A model generated the notes under the pieces. That model did no database searches, was not told where the DNA came from, and was given only the letters and a program-made list of their open reading frames with translations. Positions 5,717-13,460 of a stretch of 16,709 nucleotides of DNA are shown here, one piece after another. Each line of letters starts with the position of its first letter. Within the stretch, counting starts at the first letter, position 1. Both the position numbers and the translations under genes were made by a program. The stretch comes from an uncultured Eubacteriales bacterium (GTDB taxonomy: Bacteria > Bacillota > Clostridia > Peptostreptococcales > Anaerovoracaceae). Where the stretch lies: NCBI GenBank assembly GCA_900542565.1, contig UQOC01000051.1, positions 1 to 16,709 of the forward strand. The letters are read 5' to 3'.

Positions 5717-6393
5717 CGGTCCCGCCTCCTTTCCTCGTATGCCTCTTTTGTCCCGAAAAACAGTTCATCGCCTATATGCAATATATGGCTGGCATAGCCG
5801 ACAGCCTGATCCACATCGTGGGAGATCATTATTATGGCCAGCCCCTCATCTTTGTTTAGCGTTTCTATGAGCTGGTACATTTCCTCTGCCGCTCCAGGAT
5901 CAAGGCCGGTCACAGGTTCATCAAGGAGCAGGAGTTTCCTGGCGGCGCACAGAGCTCTCGCCAGCAAGACCCTCTGCTGCTGGCCTCCTGAAAGATTCCT
6001 GTAGCAACGGCCTGCCAGATCTTCAATACCCATCTTGCGCATGTTTTCCATAGCGATGTTTTTTTCTTCCTTATTGTAAAAAGGTCTCATGCCGCATCGT
6101 CCCTGGCACCCGGAAAGGACGATCTCCCGTACCGAAGCAGGAAAATCCTTCTGGGCCGCCGTTGACTGGGGAAGATATCCTATCTGGGTCCTGCTCAGGC
6201 CATCACCCAAGACTATCTGTCCGCCAAGCGGCTGGATCAGGCCCAGCAAAGTCCTCATCAGAGTAGTCTTACCTGAACCGTTTTCACCTACAACGCAGAC
6301 ATAATCCCCCTCATTTACAGAAAAATTCAGATCTTTGACTATGATCTCGCCTTCATAGCCGAGGTCAAGACTTTTGCAAGTAAGTAATGCCAT
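5713..6393 (-). CDS. znuC: Zinc ABC transporter, ATP-binding protein
   Basis: A 226-aa ABC ATPase that powers zinc import on the cytoplasmic side. It shows Walker A GENGSGKTT (residues 36-44), a Q-loop around Gln76, the signature LSGGQQQR (134-141), Walker B LLLLDEP (154-160) and the switch His in SHD (191-193). AGGAG stands upstream of the ATG at 6393, which is nine bases after znuA. It overlaps znuB by four bases, so ATPase and permease are translationally coupled. Confidence 0.95.
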   Translation of the reverse strand: MALLTCKSLDLGYEGEIIVKDLNFSVNEGDYVCVVGENGSGKTTLMRTLLGLIQPLGGQIVLGDGLSRTQIGYLPQSTAAQKDFPASVREIVLSGCQGRCGMRPFYNKEEKNIAMENMRKMGIEDLAGRCYRNLSGGQQQRVLLARALCAARKLLLLDEPVTGLDPGAAEEMYQLIETLNKDEGLAIIMISHDVDQAVGYASHILHIGDELFFGTKEAYEERRRDR

Positions 6394-6402
6394 TTTTATC
6401 TC

Positions 6403-7419
6403 CTATGCCCCAAGGGCTTCACATAATACTTGAAGGTTTTCTTCCATTATGGAAAGATATGATGCCCCATCTGCCATATCTCCGGCTGTGATGTACTGCA
6501 TGGAATTTAACCGTTTTATCTGTATGTCATCCCTCTCCATACCGGCAGCCACAGTCCTGGCGATCTTATCATCAGAGCCTTCCATGGTCAAAATAGTCCC
6601 GGCTCCGATCCTGTCTGCCTGATCTATGAGGAAGGCAAGGGTCTCAAAATCAGCCTCGGTCTCTGCACTGCATCCTGCAAAGGCTGCGTAATAATCGATG
6701 TTGTAATCATTCAGCATATAAAGGAACGGAAACCTGTCGGCAAAGATCAGCGTATCCTTTGGAGCATCTGCCAGTCTCCTGGAATACTTTGCATCCAGAT
6801 CACGGAGTTTTTCCCTGTAAACTTCTCCGTTACGCATATATTCATCCGCATGGGCAGGATCGATTCCGGCAAGGCCTTCCTCTATACTGCCCACCATGGT
6901 GTCCGCCGCTCTCAGAGAAAGCCAGATATGCTCATCGGCTGCTTGTTCCTCATCATGGCTGTGTCCTCCTGTGCCGTCATGGTCGTGTCCATCGTCCTTC
7001 ATACCCTCTACAGTCTCCTCGGCAAGGACATGTCCGGCTCCTGCTTCCAGCAGATTTATCACTGTCATGTCCTTGTTTTGGGCCTGGCCGGCAGCTTCCG
7101 CCACCCATCTGTCGGACTCACCCCCAACATACACCAGCATGTCGCACTGTGATATCTTCAAGATATCTGCCGCTGTGGGCTGATAGCTGTGCAGATCTGC
7201 TCCATTATCGGCGATCATGGAAATATCGTACCGTTCCGCCTCATTGCCGACAACCTGGCAGACCCAGTCATAAGCAGGAAAAACCGTTGTCACCACCGAG
7301 ATCTTGCCATCGTCTTTACTGTCTGCGCTGTGATTTCCGTTGCAGCCGCAAAGGCCAAAAAATACGGATACCATGACAAGTAGGCAGATCAGTAAGCCGG
7401 TCCGTTTATTTATCTTCAT
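6403..7419 (-). CDS. znuA: Zinc-binding lipoprotein of ABC transporter
   Basis: The 338-aa protein is a cluster A-I substrate-binding lipoprotein. A signal peptide runs over residues 7-25 with the lipobox LCGC, placing the lipidated Cys at 26. Metal-site candidates are His77 (DLHSYQPT) and His164 (DEHIWLS), with GCSAETEADFETL matching the third conserved block. Residues 144-156 form a His/Asp-rich loop (GHDHDGTGGHSHD), typical of zinc rather than manganese binders. The start lies inside the 3' end of zur (14-base overlap), which suggests coupling. The ribosome site (AAAGGCGG) is weaker than those of its neighbours. Confidence 0.95.
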   Translation of the reverse strand: MKINKRTGLLICLLVMVSVFFGLCGCNGNHSADSKDDGKISVVTTVFPAYDWVCQVVGNEAERYDISMIADNGADLHSYQPTAADILKISQCDMLVYVGGESDRWVAEAAGQAQNKDMTVINLLEAGAGHVLAEETVEGMKDDGHDHDGTGGHSHDEEQAADEHIWLSLRAADTMVGSIEEGLAGIDPAHADEYMRNGEVYREKLRDLDAKYSRRLADAPKDTLIFADRFPFLYMLNDYNIDYYAAFAGCSAETEADFETLAFLIDQADRIGAGTILTMEGSDDKIARTVAAGMERDDIQIKRLNSMQYITAGDMADGASYLSIMEENLQVLCEALGA

Positions 7420-7888
7420 CGTCCATCCGCCTTTCCTGCGCCTTGCATCCGGTCACCTTATTTCTGCCGCATGCTTCCAGACAGTCGCTGCAGACTCCGT
7501 AGAACACCGTCCTTGCCGGATTCAGCTCAAAACCATGGGCTGCAAGCATGTGCTCCTTCAGATGGATTATCTCGTCACATTCCAGATGTATCAGTTTGCC
7601 GCACTGCTGGCATTTGAGATGAAAGCACGACGGCCTGCAGCACTTTTCCCCGGCTCCGATATATTCAAAGCATGCGCTGTCCGATGGATCTGACGAGTAT
7701 TTTGCCACCATACCTGCTTCAACCATTTTCTCAAGGTTGCGGTATACGGTTGCAGTGCCCACAGGTTTTCCCACCTCATCAAAATACCTGCAGATATCTT
7801 TCACCGTCACATGCCTGCCTTCACGGGCGATGAGAAAATCCCTCAGTTCTTTCATCTGTTTGGTCTGATATGTATTTTTTCGTGACAT
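7406..7888 (-). CDS. zur: Fur-family zinc regulator
   Basis: A 160-aa Fur-family repressor. A winged helix covers about residues 12-65 (ending GTATVYRNLEKMVEAG, the recognition helix), followed by a metal and dimer domain with paired cysteines CQQC (93-96) and CSDC (133-136) that usually hold structural zinc, and His90 and His101 nearby. I chose the ATG at 7888 over the longer frame at 7930 because AGGAGA lies just before it. It leads the znuACB operon and has a 7-1-7 palindrome upstream, consistent with zinc-dependent autoregulation. The basic Cys-rich insert EKCCRPSCFHLKC is slightly unusual. Confidence 0.92.
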   Translation of the reverse strand: MSRKNTYQTKQMKELRDFLIAREGRHVTVKDICRYFDEVGKPVGTATVYRNLEKMVEAGMVAKYSSDPSDSACFEYIGAGEKCCRPSCFHLKCQQCGKLIHLECDEIIHLKEHMLAAHGFELNPARTVFYGVCSDCLEACGRNKVTGCKAQERRMDDEDK

Positions 7889-7962
7889 GTTTATCTCCTG
7901 TTTAAACAACACATGCACAGCATCGGTCAATCACCATGCCATGATCCAGGCGTTATAATTTG

Positions 7963-7985
7963 AAATTGAAAATCATTTTCATTTT
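7963..7985. promoter_or_regulatory. Zur/Fur-type operator of the zinc operon
   Basis: The core TGAAAAT-C-ATTTTCA (7967-7981) is a perfect 7-1-7 palindrome, the geometry of Fur-family sites, and flanking A/T bases extend the symmetry to about 23 bp. It lies 75 bases before the zur start, next to a TATAAC that could be its -10. It sits about 50 bp before the -35 of the divergent aldolase promoter, so the zinc operon is the more likely target. Confidence 0.85.
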
Positions 7986-8030
7986 AGCGTCGATAAGGAT
8001 TTCTGTCAAGGCTCCGGCCTCATTTTGTAA

Positions 8031-8059
8031 TTGCAAATTTTGAACATGTGAAATATAAT
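8031..8059 (+). promoter_or_regulatory. Sigma-A-type promoter of threonine aldolase
   Basis: TTGCAA (8031-8036) and a perfect TATAAT (8054-8059) are 17 bases apart. The aldolase start codon follows 38 bases later. Confidence 0.85.
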
Positions 8060-8097
8060 TGGTTTAGATAATGACTTATGTCGAGGGAGGTTTTAAG

Positions 8098-9120
8098 ATG
8101 ATCTATTTCAGAAGCGATTACAGTTTAGGCGCCCATCCCAAGGTAATGGAAGCCCTGATGGAGACCAACATGGAACACACGGACGGATATGCAGAGGACA
8201 GGTTTTCCTTTGAGACAGCGGACATGATCCGTGAAATGATAGGCAGGCCCGATGCCCATATCCATTTTCTTGTAGGAGGCACTCCAACCAACACGATCAC
8301 CATCGCAGCGGCTCTGAGGCCTTATGAAGGCGCTATCTCAGCAGCTTCCGGCCATATTTATGTACATGAGACCGGTTCTGTTGAAGCAACAGGTCATCGT
8401 GTTTTCGCTGCTCCTACCGAAGACGGAAAGCTCCGCCCGGCTGACATAGAAAAGATAATGCTCCTCCATGAAGATGAGCATACGGTCATACCAAAACTGG
8501 TATATATAACCCACCCTACCGAAAACGGCGGAGTTTATACCAAAGCCGAACTCAAGTCCCTCAGAGAGTGCTGCGATAAGCATGGCCTGTATCTTTACAT
8601 GGACGGCGCACGCCTGGGAACCGCTCTTACATGGCCGGGCAACGATGTAACCCTCAAAGATCTCCCTGAACTGACAGATGCATTTTACATCGGAGGTACA
8701 AAGATCGGAACACTGTTCGGAGAAGCGCTTGTCATCCTCAACGACGAAATCAACGACCATTTCCGCTACATGGTAAAGCGTTCCTGTGCTCTCCTGGCCA
8801 AAGGAAGGCTCATCGCCATACAGCTCAAAGCGCTGCTAGAGGGCGGAGAGGACTCACTGTACTATCAGCTTTCCCGCCACGAAAACCAGCTGGCCATCAA
8901 GCTGGCCAAAGGTGTTCAGGAAAAAGGCTACAAACTCTGGATACCTCATCAGACCAATCAGGTATTCGTCATCGTTGACAACGACAAGATCGCCCAGCTG
9001 GAAAAGGACTTTTTCTTCTACACATGGGCTCCGTACGACGAGAGCAGCTCGGTCATCAGGCTTGTCATAAGCTGGGGCAGCACCGAGGAGGATGTAGACG
9101 CCATCCTGGCTGCTCTGTAG
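8098..9120 (+). CDS. ltaE: Low-specificity threonine aldolase
   Basis: A 340-aa PLP enzyme of the beta-eliminating lyase family that cleaves L-threonine or allo-threonine to glycine and acetaldehyde. Visible landmarks are GGTPTN (residues 60-65, cofactor phosphate), His86 (ring stacking), MDGAR (168-172) with the Asp and Arg that hold PLP, and Lys202 in GGTKIG, the Schiff-base lysine. The start is ATG 8098 because GAGGGAGG lies seven bases upstream; the frame open from 8071 has no such site. It stands alone between the zinc operon and a convergent hom gene, giving a possible link between threonine synthesis and breakdown. Confidence 0.93.
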   Translation: MIYFRSDYSLGAHPKVMEALMETNMEHTDGYAEDRFSFETADMIREMIGRPDAHIHFLVGGTPTNTITIAAALRPYEGAISAASGHIYVHETGSVEATGHRVFAAPTEDGKLRPADIEKIMLLHEDEHTVIPKLVYITHPTENGGVYTKAELKSLRECCDKHGLYLYMDGARLGTALTWPGNDVTLKDLPELTDAFYIGGTKIGTLFGEALVILNDEINDHFRYMVKRSCALLAKGRLIAIQLKALLEGGEDSLYYQLSRHENQLAIKLAKGVQEKGYKLWIPHQTNQVFVIVDNDKIAQLEKDFFFYTWAPYDESSSVIRLVISWGSTEEDVDAILAAL

Positions 9121-9182
9121 CCCATGATGCGGCTATCCCGCTGCAATGAGCGGCCGGGCGCTGCACGGTTTAATTATCCGAA

Positions 9183-9248
9183 AAAATACAACATTTGCTT
9201 TCTAAGGCTCCCATCCCAAAATCCCTTCGGAAGCGGATGTTGTATTTT
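9183..9248. terminator. 12-bp perfect stem with 42-nt loop
   Basis: AAAATACAACAT (9183-9194) pairs perfectly with ATGTTGTATTTT (9237-9248). The geometry, 12-bp stem, A/T ends and a loop near 42 nt, matches the hairpins at 4262-4326 and 4396-4462 although the stem sequence is partly different. It may act as a bidirectional terminator for ltaE. Confidence 0.6.
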
Positions 9249-9288
9249 ATTGCGGATTTTGGGCAGCTGGGCCACCCTCCAGGAGAAA

Positions 9289-9490
9289 GTTCTCATTTCG
9301 CCGGATTAAGTATTTTGCGAGAACCTTTTGGTAAAAATCATGCCAGTTCAGGTTCTTGTTTTTTGTATTCTAAGCCTGTTGAGAACCGTTCGAAGAAAAA
9401 AGGTTCTCAGCAAGCTTTATTTTGGGGAAAACAAGAACACCCTACGCCCCGAAGGTTCTCAGGAAGGGAGGTCATGCCAAAAAAGAGAAC
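9289..9490. repeat. Array of eight alternating GAGAACC / GGTTCTC motifs
   Basis: The motif appears, alternating in direction, at 9289 (GTTCTC), 9319 (GAGAACC), 9351 (GGTTCTT), 9381 (GAGAACC), 9402 (GGTTCTC), 9433 (AAGAAC), 9454 (GGTTCTC) and 9485 (GAGAAC). Start-to-start steps are 30, 32, 30, 21, 31, 21 and 31 bp, close to two or three helical turns. From 9381 on this is a 52-bp period with conserved arms (AGAAC, AAGGTTCTCAG) and differing sequence between. Confidence 0.8.
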
Positions 9491-9520
9491 TTTTCACTGG
9501 CGGAAAGCCATTACACCAGG

Positions 9521-9540
9521 GCAGGTCACCTGCTTTTTTT
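9521..9540 (+). terminator. Hairpin terminator on the plus strand
   Basis: GCAGG (9521-9525) pairs with CCTGC (9529-9533), followed by seven T. It comes after the motif array, which suggests the array is transcribed on the plus strand, either as a long ltaE 3' region or as a separate RNA. Confidence 0.7.
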
Positions 9541-9652
9541 AAAACTATCCTCGCAGAGAGCATTTGTCCGTTGGGCTTTTCTTTTTTGAACAAAGATCCC
9601 CCGTCAAGAGGCCCTGCCACCACTATTTAGTCAAAATTCCTTCAGCGAAATC

Positions 9653-9692
9653 AAAAAGACTCCTTAGTGAGGATTTCCCTGCTCCGGAGTCT
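9653..9692 (-). terminator. Terminator downstream of hom
   Basis: AGACTCC (9657-9663) pairs with GGAGTCT (9686-9692) across a 22-nt loop, with TTTTT following on the minus strand. It lies about 120 bases past the hom stop codon. Confidence 0.7.
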
Positions 9693-9738
9693 CTTAAACT
9701 ATTAAATGTTATAAGATGGGGTCATACAGCATCTGCGG

Positions 9739-9802
9739 CAAGGCCAACCAGCAGTAATGCCGTCCAGCTCCAAGGCCAACCAGCAGCAAAGCCGTCTGCT
9801 CC
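9739..9802. repeat. Doubled 32-bp unit next to hom
   Basis: Two adjacent units (9739-9770, 9771-9802) share CAAGGCCAACCAGCAG and GCCGTC with scattered differences. The 13-mer AAGCCGTCTGCTC of the second unit recurs at about 9852 inside the hom coding end. Confidence 0.75.
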
Positions 9803-9810
9803 CTCTTCTG

Positions 9811-10839
9811 TCATTCTGAAAGCGCTCTCAGCATGTCTGAAAATATCCCGTAAGCCGTCTGCTCGATCTCAGGCTCGTGTTCCACGACTGACAGCTTCTT
9901 CATAAGATCCGTGGTTATGGACACTACGGATGTGGTGCTGTTGACAGAAGCAAGCATATCTCCTGCCGGCACTTCCTCCGGCCTTACCCTTGCAACGACT
10001 TTGCCATCGGCTGAACGCCTGCCGCTGCACAGTAATTTGATAACATTGCCCCTCTCTGCGGCCTTTTGAATATGTTCCGCCGTTATATCCTCAATGCCTT
10101 TACGGTCCACCTGATCCGGGGTCATATCTGCGTCCATCAGTACATTCAAAAGCGCTGTGATCTTGGCAGCCGCATCATACCCTTCTATATCCATGGCAGG
10201 ATCCGCTTCGATAAACCCCATCGCCTTGCCGCGGCTTATTATATCATCATACGGGCTGCCTTTTGCCATTTCCTCAAGAATGAAATTGGTGGTGCTGTTT
10301 AGTATGCCTGAGACTCCGGTGACCTTTGCAAGGGGGAGCGTTTTTTCCACCAGATTGAAAACAGGCGTGCCGTCCATTACTGTAGTCTCATAGAAAAATT
10401 TGCATCCCTTCTCCTCCGCCATCTTTTTCAGGGCAGAAAACCTCCATGCTATCGGCCCCTTGTTGGCAGTGACCACATCTTTCCCGCGGGCAAAAGCCTC
10501 TTCAATATGTGAGATGGCAGGTTGCCCGGAAAAGATGTTCAGGGGTGTCATCTCAATCAATATGTCATAATCTGCTTTCCGGACGATCTCCATTGTCGTC
10601 ATTTGAGACAGGCGGTCTGCGTCACAGAATTTTCCCTCTCTCTCAATGTCCGAAAGAGCCTCCTCAAGGTCTATCCCGTCATCATCTTCCAGATTTCCTC
10701 TGGAATTGGTAGCAATGGCAGATACCTTTACCTGACAGCCGTATTTCCGCCTGATCTCATCCTCCTTATCCAAAAGGAGCCTGGCAAAAGCCTGTCCGGC
10801 GTTTCCAAAGCCCAAAAGGGCCAGTTTTTTTACCTGCAT
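9811..10839 (-). CDS. hom: Homoserine dehydrogenase, no ACT domain
   Basis: The 342-aa enzyme reduces aspartate semialdehyde to homoserine, the branch step to threonine and methionine. It starts with a nucleotide-binding fold, GFGNAG at residues 10-15, continues with VVTANKGPIAWRFSAL, and has the catalytic-domain blocks GILNSTTNFILEEM and EADPAMDIEGYDAAAKITAL. The protein ends without the C-terminal ACT domain that gives threonine feedback in many homologues of about 430 aa, so feedback control is probably absent or differs. GGAGGAG precedes the start, which lies one base after the stop of the HutD-like gene, so the two are cotranscribed. Confidence 0.93.
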   Translation of the reverse strand: MQVKKLALLGFGNAGQAFARLLLDKEDEIRRKYGCQVKVSAIATNSRGNLEDDDGIDLEEALSDIEREGKFCDADRLSQMTTMEIVRKADYDILIEMTPLNIFSGQPAISHIEEAFARGKDVVTANKGPIAWRFSALKKMAEEKGCKFFYETTVMDGTPVFNLVEKTLPLAKVTGVSGILNSTTNFILEEMAKGSPYDDIISRGKAMGFIEADPAMDIEGYDAAAKITALLNVLMDADMTPDQVDRKGIEDITAEHIQKAAERGNVIKLLCSGRRSADGKVVARVRPEEVPAGDMLASVNSTTSVVSITTDLMKKLSVVEHEPEIEQTAYGIFSDMLRALSE

Positions 10840-10840
10840 C

Positions 10841-11923
10841 TTACTCCTCCTCCCTCCCGGTGCGGCCGGAAGTCTTATATTTTTTCATTATATTTTCTAC
10901 CCGCTCATTCTTGTTGATCTGGCCGCTGCGCACTTTCTGTTCGTACGGGGTCAGTTCGTCTACCGGTTTCATGTGCCTGCGCACAGGTTTAGGGACTATG
11001 GCAAGATATATGAGGGGCGATACGACAAGGCTGTCAAATATTATCCACCCGGCTATGGCTGCAAGCGACAGTCCTGTTGAAAAACCCATGTTTAAACATA
11101 GGGCGCATACAGCACCCAGACCAAGCAAAAAGGCAATGAATGTCAGATAACGCTTTTCTATTTTCCGTATGGCGCCGCTGAGAGCCTCATCAAACCATGT
11201 GGTTCTGAGTTTCTTCACAATAAGCCCGGCAAAGCGGAACTGCACATTGGCAAGAAAAAAGCATTGCTTAAAATCGTCCAGTGTGGCCTTTTCCTCAGGT
11301 ATGATCTGCGGGCCAAGCACGCCTTCCATCTCATCATAAAATATCTGCGCCCGCACTGTCGCACCTTCTCCCATGATCTGATATTCAGCCGCTTCTCCGT
11401 TTTCCGGGCTGAGTATCATCGTCTCGCCTTCTTTTATCATGTGGCTGTCGTTTCCAAAGGATATGACGGCGTATCCGCTGTGGCAGTAGAAGGCATGGGT
11501 CGTCAGCGGCAGGCTCGTCTCCTCTGCAGATGGATAGGTTTCAGCTGTTTCTCCCGGAGAAATTACATCCATATAGCCTTCGCACCCTTTTCGTACCAGA
11601 AGATCTAACACGGTAGTCTGCCCGTATATCTTAGTCTTCCATTCCCCGTCCGTCCTGTCCTGTTCCAGTTCCGCAAGGCGCGCAACACGCTGTCCCTCAT
11701 AGCTTATGACCGCTTCTCCCTGCAAGACCATGATCACTCTGTTGTAATCCTCAAGCTTTGCCACCCCAGCTTCGTCTTTATCTGATGACATGACGGCCAG
11801 TCTCCAGATAAAGTTCCGGCCTGCATATGAGCTGTGATCCGGAAAGACAGCCAGTTCCTTTGATTCTCCCCCTGCCCAGTGTCCGTTGAGATTGTCGCTT
11901 TTTTTGTAAATGGTATACTTCAT
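10841..11923 (-). CDS. HutD/Ves-like cupin protein with two membrane helices
   Basis: A 360-aa protein in two parts. Residues 1-195 resemble the HutD/Ves family, a double cupin of uncertain role: HWAGGESKELAVFPDHSSYA, then FIWRLAVMSSDKDEAGVAKL and YNRVIMVLQGEAVISYEGQ. Residues about 260-279 and 285-310 are two hydrophobic membrane segments, followed by a charged cytosolic tail. Typical HutD proteins are about 190 aa and soluble, so the membrane-anchored C-terminal half is unusual. The start at 11923 is chosen because GGAGAGG lies five bases upstream. It leads a two-gene unit with hom behind a clear promoter. No histidine-utilisation genes are nearby, so a hut role has no support here. Confidence 0.7.
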   Translation of the reverse strand: MKYTIYKKSDNLNGHWAGGESKELAVFPDHSSYAGRNFIWRLAVMSSDKDEAGVAKLEDYNRVIMVLQGEAVISYEGQRVARLAELEQDRTDGEWKTKIYGQTTVLDLLVRKGCEGYMDVISPGETAETYPSAEETSLPLTTHAFYCHSGYAVISFGNDSHMIKEGETMILSPENGEAAEYQIMGEGATVRAQIFYDEMEGVLGPQIIPEEKATLDDFKQCFFLANVQFRFAGLIVKKLRTTWFDEALSGAIRKIEKRYLTFIAFLLGLGAVCALCLNMGFSTGLSLAAIAGWIIFDSLVVSPLIYLAIVPKPVRRHMKPVDELTPYEQKVRSGQINKNERVENIMKKYKTSGRTGREEE

Positions 11924-11953
11924 ATCTGCCTCTCCGCTTTTTTTCTTGTTCAA

Positions 11954-11982
11954 AGTATATCATATTTTCCCGATTCATCCAA
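11954..11982 (-). promoter_or_regulatory. Promoter of the HutD-like/hom unit
   Basis: On the minus strand TTGGAT (11982-11977) and TATACT (11959-11954) are 17 bases apart, about 30 bases before the start codon. It is back-to-back with the promoter at 11987-12015. Confidence 0.8.
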
Positions 11983-11986
11983 TCAC

Positions 11987-12015
11987 TTGTTTTACCACAG
12001 GTTTTATTATATAAT
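11987..12015 (+). promoter_or_regulatory. Promoter of the 12061-13359 unit
   Basis: TTGTTT (11987-11992) and a perfect TATAAT (12010-12015) are 17 bases apart, 45 bases before the start codon at 12061. Confidence 0.8.
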
Positions 12016-12060
12016 ATCTATATTGGTTTTTAGGTATTATGGAATTGGGAGGAATTATCA

Positions 12061-12937
12061 ATGTACAGAACTGACGGATACCGGGTCAGGACAGATGACC
12101 CTATGTATGAGATCGCAGCCTATGTCATGGACAAAAGGTATGACGCCAGTAACTTCATCAAACAGGACATAGATCTTGAAACGCTGCAGTCCTACATCAA
12201 AGACTGCCGCAAAAAAGGCATAGCCATGAGCCATATGGCCATAATCATCGCAGGATAGATACATAAGGCTTGTTTCTCAGAATCCTTATCTGAACCGCTT
12301 CGTTATGAACAAACGGATATATGCAAGAAACCATTTCTGCGTGTCTTTTGTCACACTTACTCAAGACAAGCAGAGCCATACCGTGAGCAAAGTATATTTT
12401 AATCTCGACGATGACATCTTCACCGTAAGCAAAAAGCTCAACGATGTCATCGAAAAGAACCAGAATGCTGCTGCGGAAACCTCGATGGATAAGCTGGCAA
12501 AAAAACTCGTGCGTACTCCGGGTCTGCTGAGCGTTGCGGTCGGGTTCTTCAAATTTTTAGATAAATTTTTCACCTTGCCTTTCAGCATCATCGACGCCAG
12601 CCCGTTCCACACCTCGCTCTTTGTGACAAATCTGGCCTCCATACGCATGGGCGCCGTATATCATCATATCTACGAATTCGGCACTACCGGCATTTTCGTA
12701 TCCATGGGGCAGCCGGTCAAGAAGCTGGTCAAAAATGGCGAGATGATCGAAGAACACAAATTTCTGGAACTGGGTATAGTCACTGACGAGCGTATAGCCG
12801 ACGGCCACTATTACAGCCGCTGTTTCCGCGAGCTGAAAAAGTTTTACCGCAATCCGGAACTTCTGGAAGAAAAGCCTGAATCAGTTATCTTTGACACAGA
12901 TATAAAAAAGAAAAATCCGAAATTTATAACCCGGTAG
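12061..12937 (+). pseudogene. 2-oxo acid dehydrogenase acyltransferase-like gene, frameshifted
   Basis: Two frames together encode one protein of about 290 aa with the E2/CAT acyltransferase fold. The first (from 12061, with GGGAGG upstream) gives MYRTDGYRVRTDDPMYEIAA to MSHMAIIIAG and stops at 12256-12258. The second frame continues without gap as YIRLVSQNPYLNRFVMNKRI and later SPFHTSLFVTN, FGTTGIFVSMG and VTDERIADGHYYSR. The shift falls at a tandem GATAGATA (12254-12261); removing one GATA restores the frame. The usual catalytic HxxxDG reads DERIADG, so the active-site His seems replaced by Glu. No lipoyl domain is present. It is a recent pseudogene, a phase-variable gene or a sequencing error. 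Confidence 0.82.
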
Positions 12938-12948
12938 GAGGAAAGATC

Positions 12949-13359
12949 ATGAACAGAAAAGAACAGGCAGTAATGCTCCACAAAAAGAACTTTAACTGCG
13001 CTCAGGCTACCGCCTGCACATTCTGCAATGTTATGGGCCACGATCCTGTGGAAGTTTTTAAGCTGGCAGAAGCCTTTGGTTACGGAATGGGTACAACAGG
13101 GACCTGCGGAGCCGTTTCGGGCATGGCCCTCGTAACAGGCATGAAGATCAGCGATGGTGATCTGGACAATCCTTCCACAAAAAAGGAATGTTACGCCATG
13201 ATGGAAAAGCTCACCGCTGAATTCCTGGAAAGGAACGGCTCGCTGGAATGCCGCGTTCTCAAGGGCATAGACACAGGAGAGCCGTTAAAGAGCTGCGACG
13301 AGTACATAAAAGACGCCGTTGAGATCCTGGACAAGTACCTGCTGGGGATCGAAGAATAA
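12949..13359 (+). CDS. C_GCAxxG_C_C family protein
   Basis: The 136-aa protein fits the C_GCAxxG_C_C family, small Cys-rich proteins of anaerobes thought to bind metal or act in redox reactions. Cys17 (FNCAQA), Cys53 in TCGAVSGM, and later cysteines near ECYAMM, ECRVL and SCDEY give the pattern. A Gly-rich turn, GYGMGTTGTCG, precedes the central motif. AGGAGG precedes the ATG, 12 bases after the broken E2-like gene, so they share a transcript. Substrate and partner are unknown. Confidence 0.85.
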   Translation: MNRKEQAVMLHKKNFNCAQATACTFCNVMGHDPVEVFKLAEAFGYGMGTTGTCGAVSGMALVTGMKISDGDLDNPSTKKECYAMMEKLTAEFLERNGSLECRVLKGIDTGEPLKSCDEYIKDAVEILDKYLLGIEE

Positions 13360-13393
13360 AAGACATGAGGATGGCCCGGATATAAATGCATCA

Positions 13394-13441
13394 AAAAAGT
13401 CTCACTATTTACCTGCCAGTAAGCAGATAGTGAGACTTTTT
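13394..13441. terminator. Strong bidirectional terminator, 15-bp stem
   Basis: AAAAAGTCTCACTAT (13394-13408) pairs perfectly with ATAGTGAGACTTTTT (13427-13441) across an 18-nt loop. It ends the plus-strand unit and can also stop readthrough from the minus-strand FTR-like gene. Confidence 0.9.
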
Positions 13442-13460
13442 GCTCATATCAGGCGGAAAA

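Larger units (their letters stand above)
9121..9810. other. 690-bp gene-free convergent region with repeat arrays
   Basis: Between the ends of ltaE and hom I see no convincing gene; the overlapping open frames lack ribosome sites and recognisable motifs. The stretch contains a 12-bp-stem hairpin (9183-9248), an array of GAGAACC/GGTTCTC motifs (9289-9490), one terminator on each strand and a doubled 32-bp unit (9739-9802). Confidence 0.7.

Noticed and set aside
6759..7376. 205-aa frame opposite znuA
   Set aside because: It is the shadow of znuA; composition (Pro, Cys, His, Arg rich) and lack of a ribosome site argue against it.
8338..8760. 140-aa frame opposite threonine aldolase
   Set aside because: It lies wholly inside the strongly supported ltaE gene, with no ribosome site or family features.
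9289..9490. CRISPR-like array of short repeats and variable spacers
   Set aside because: Repeat units are only about 7-11 bp, alternate in direction and vary; there are no cas genes.
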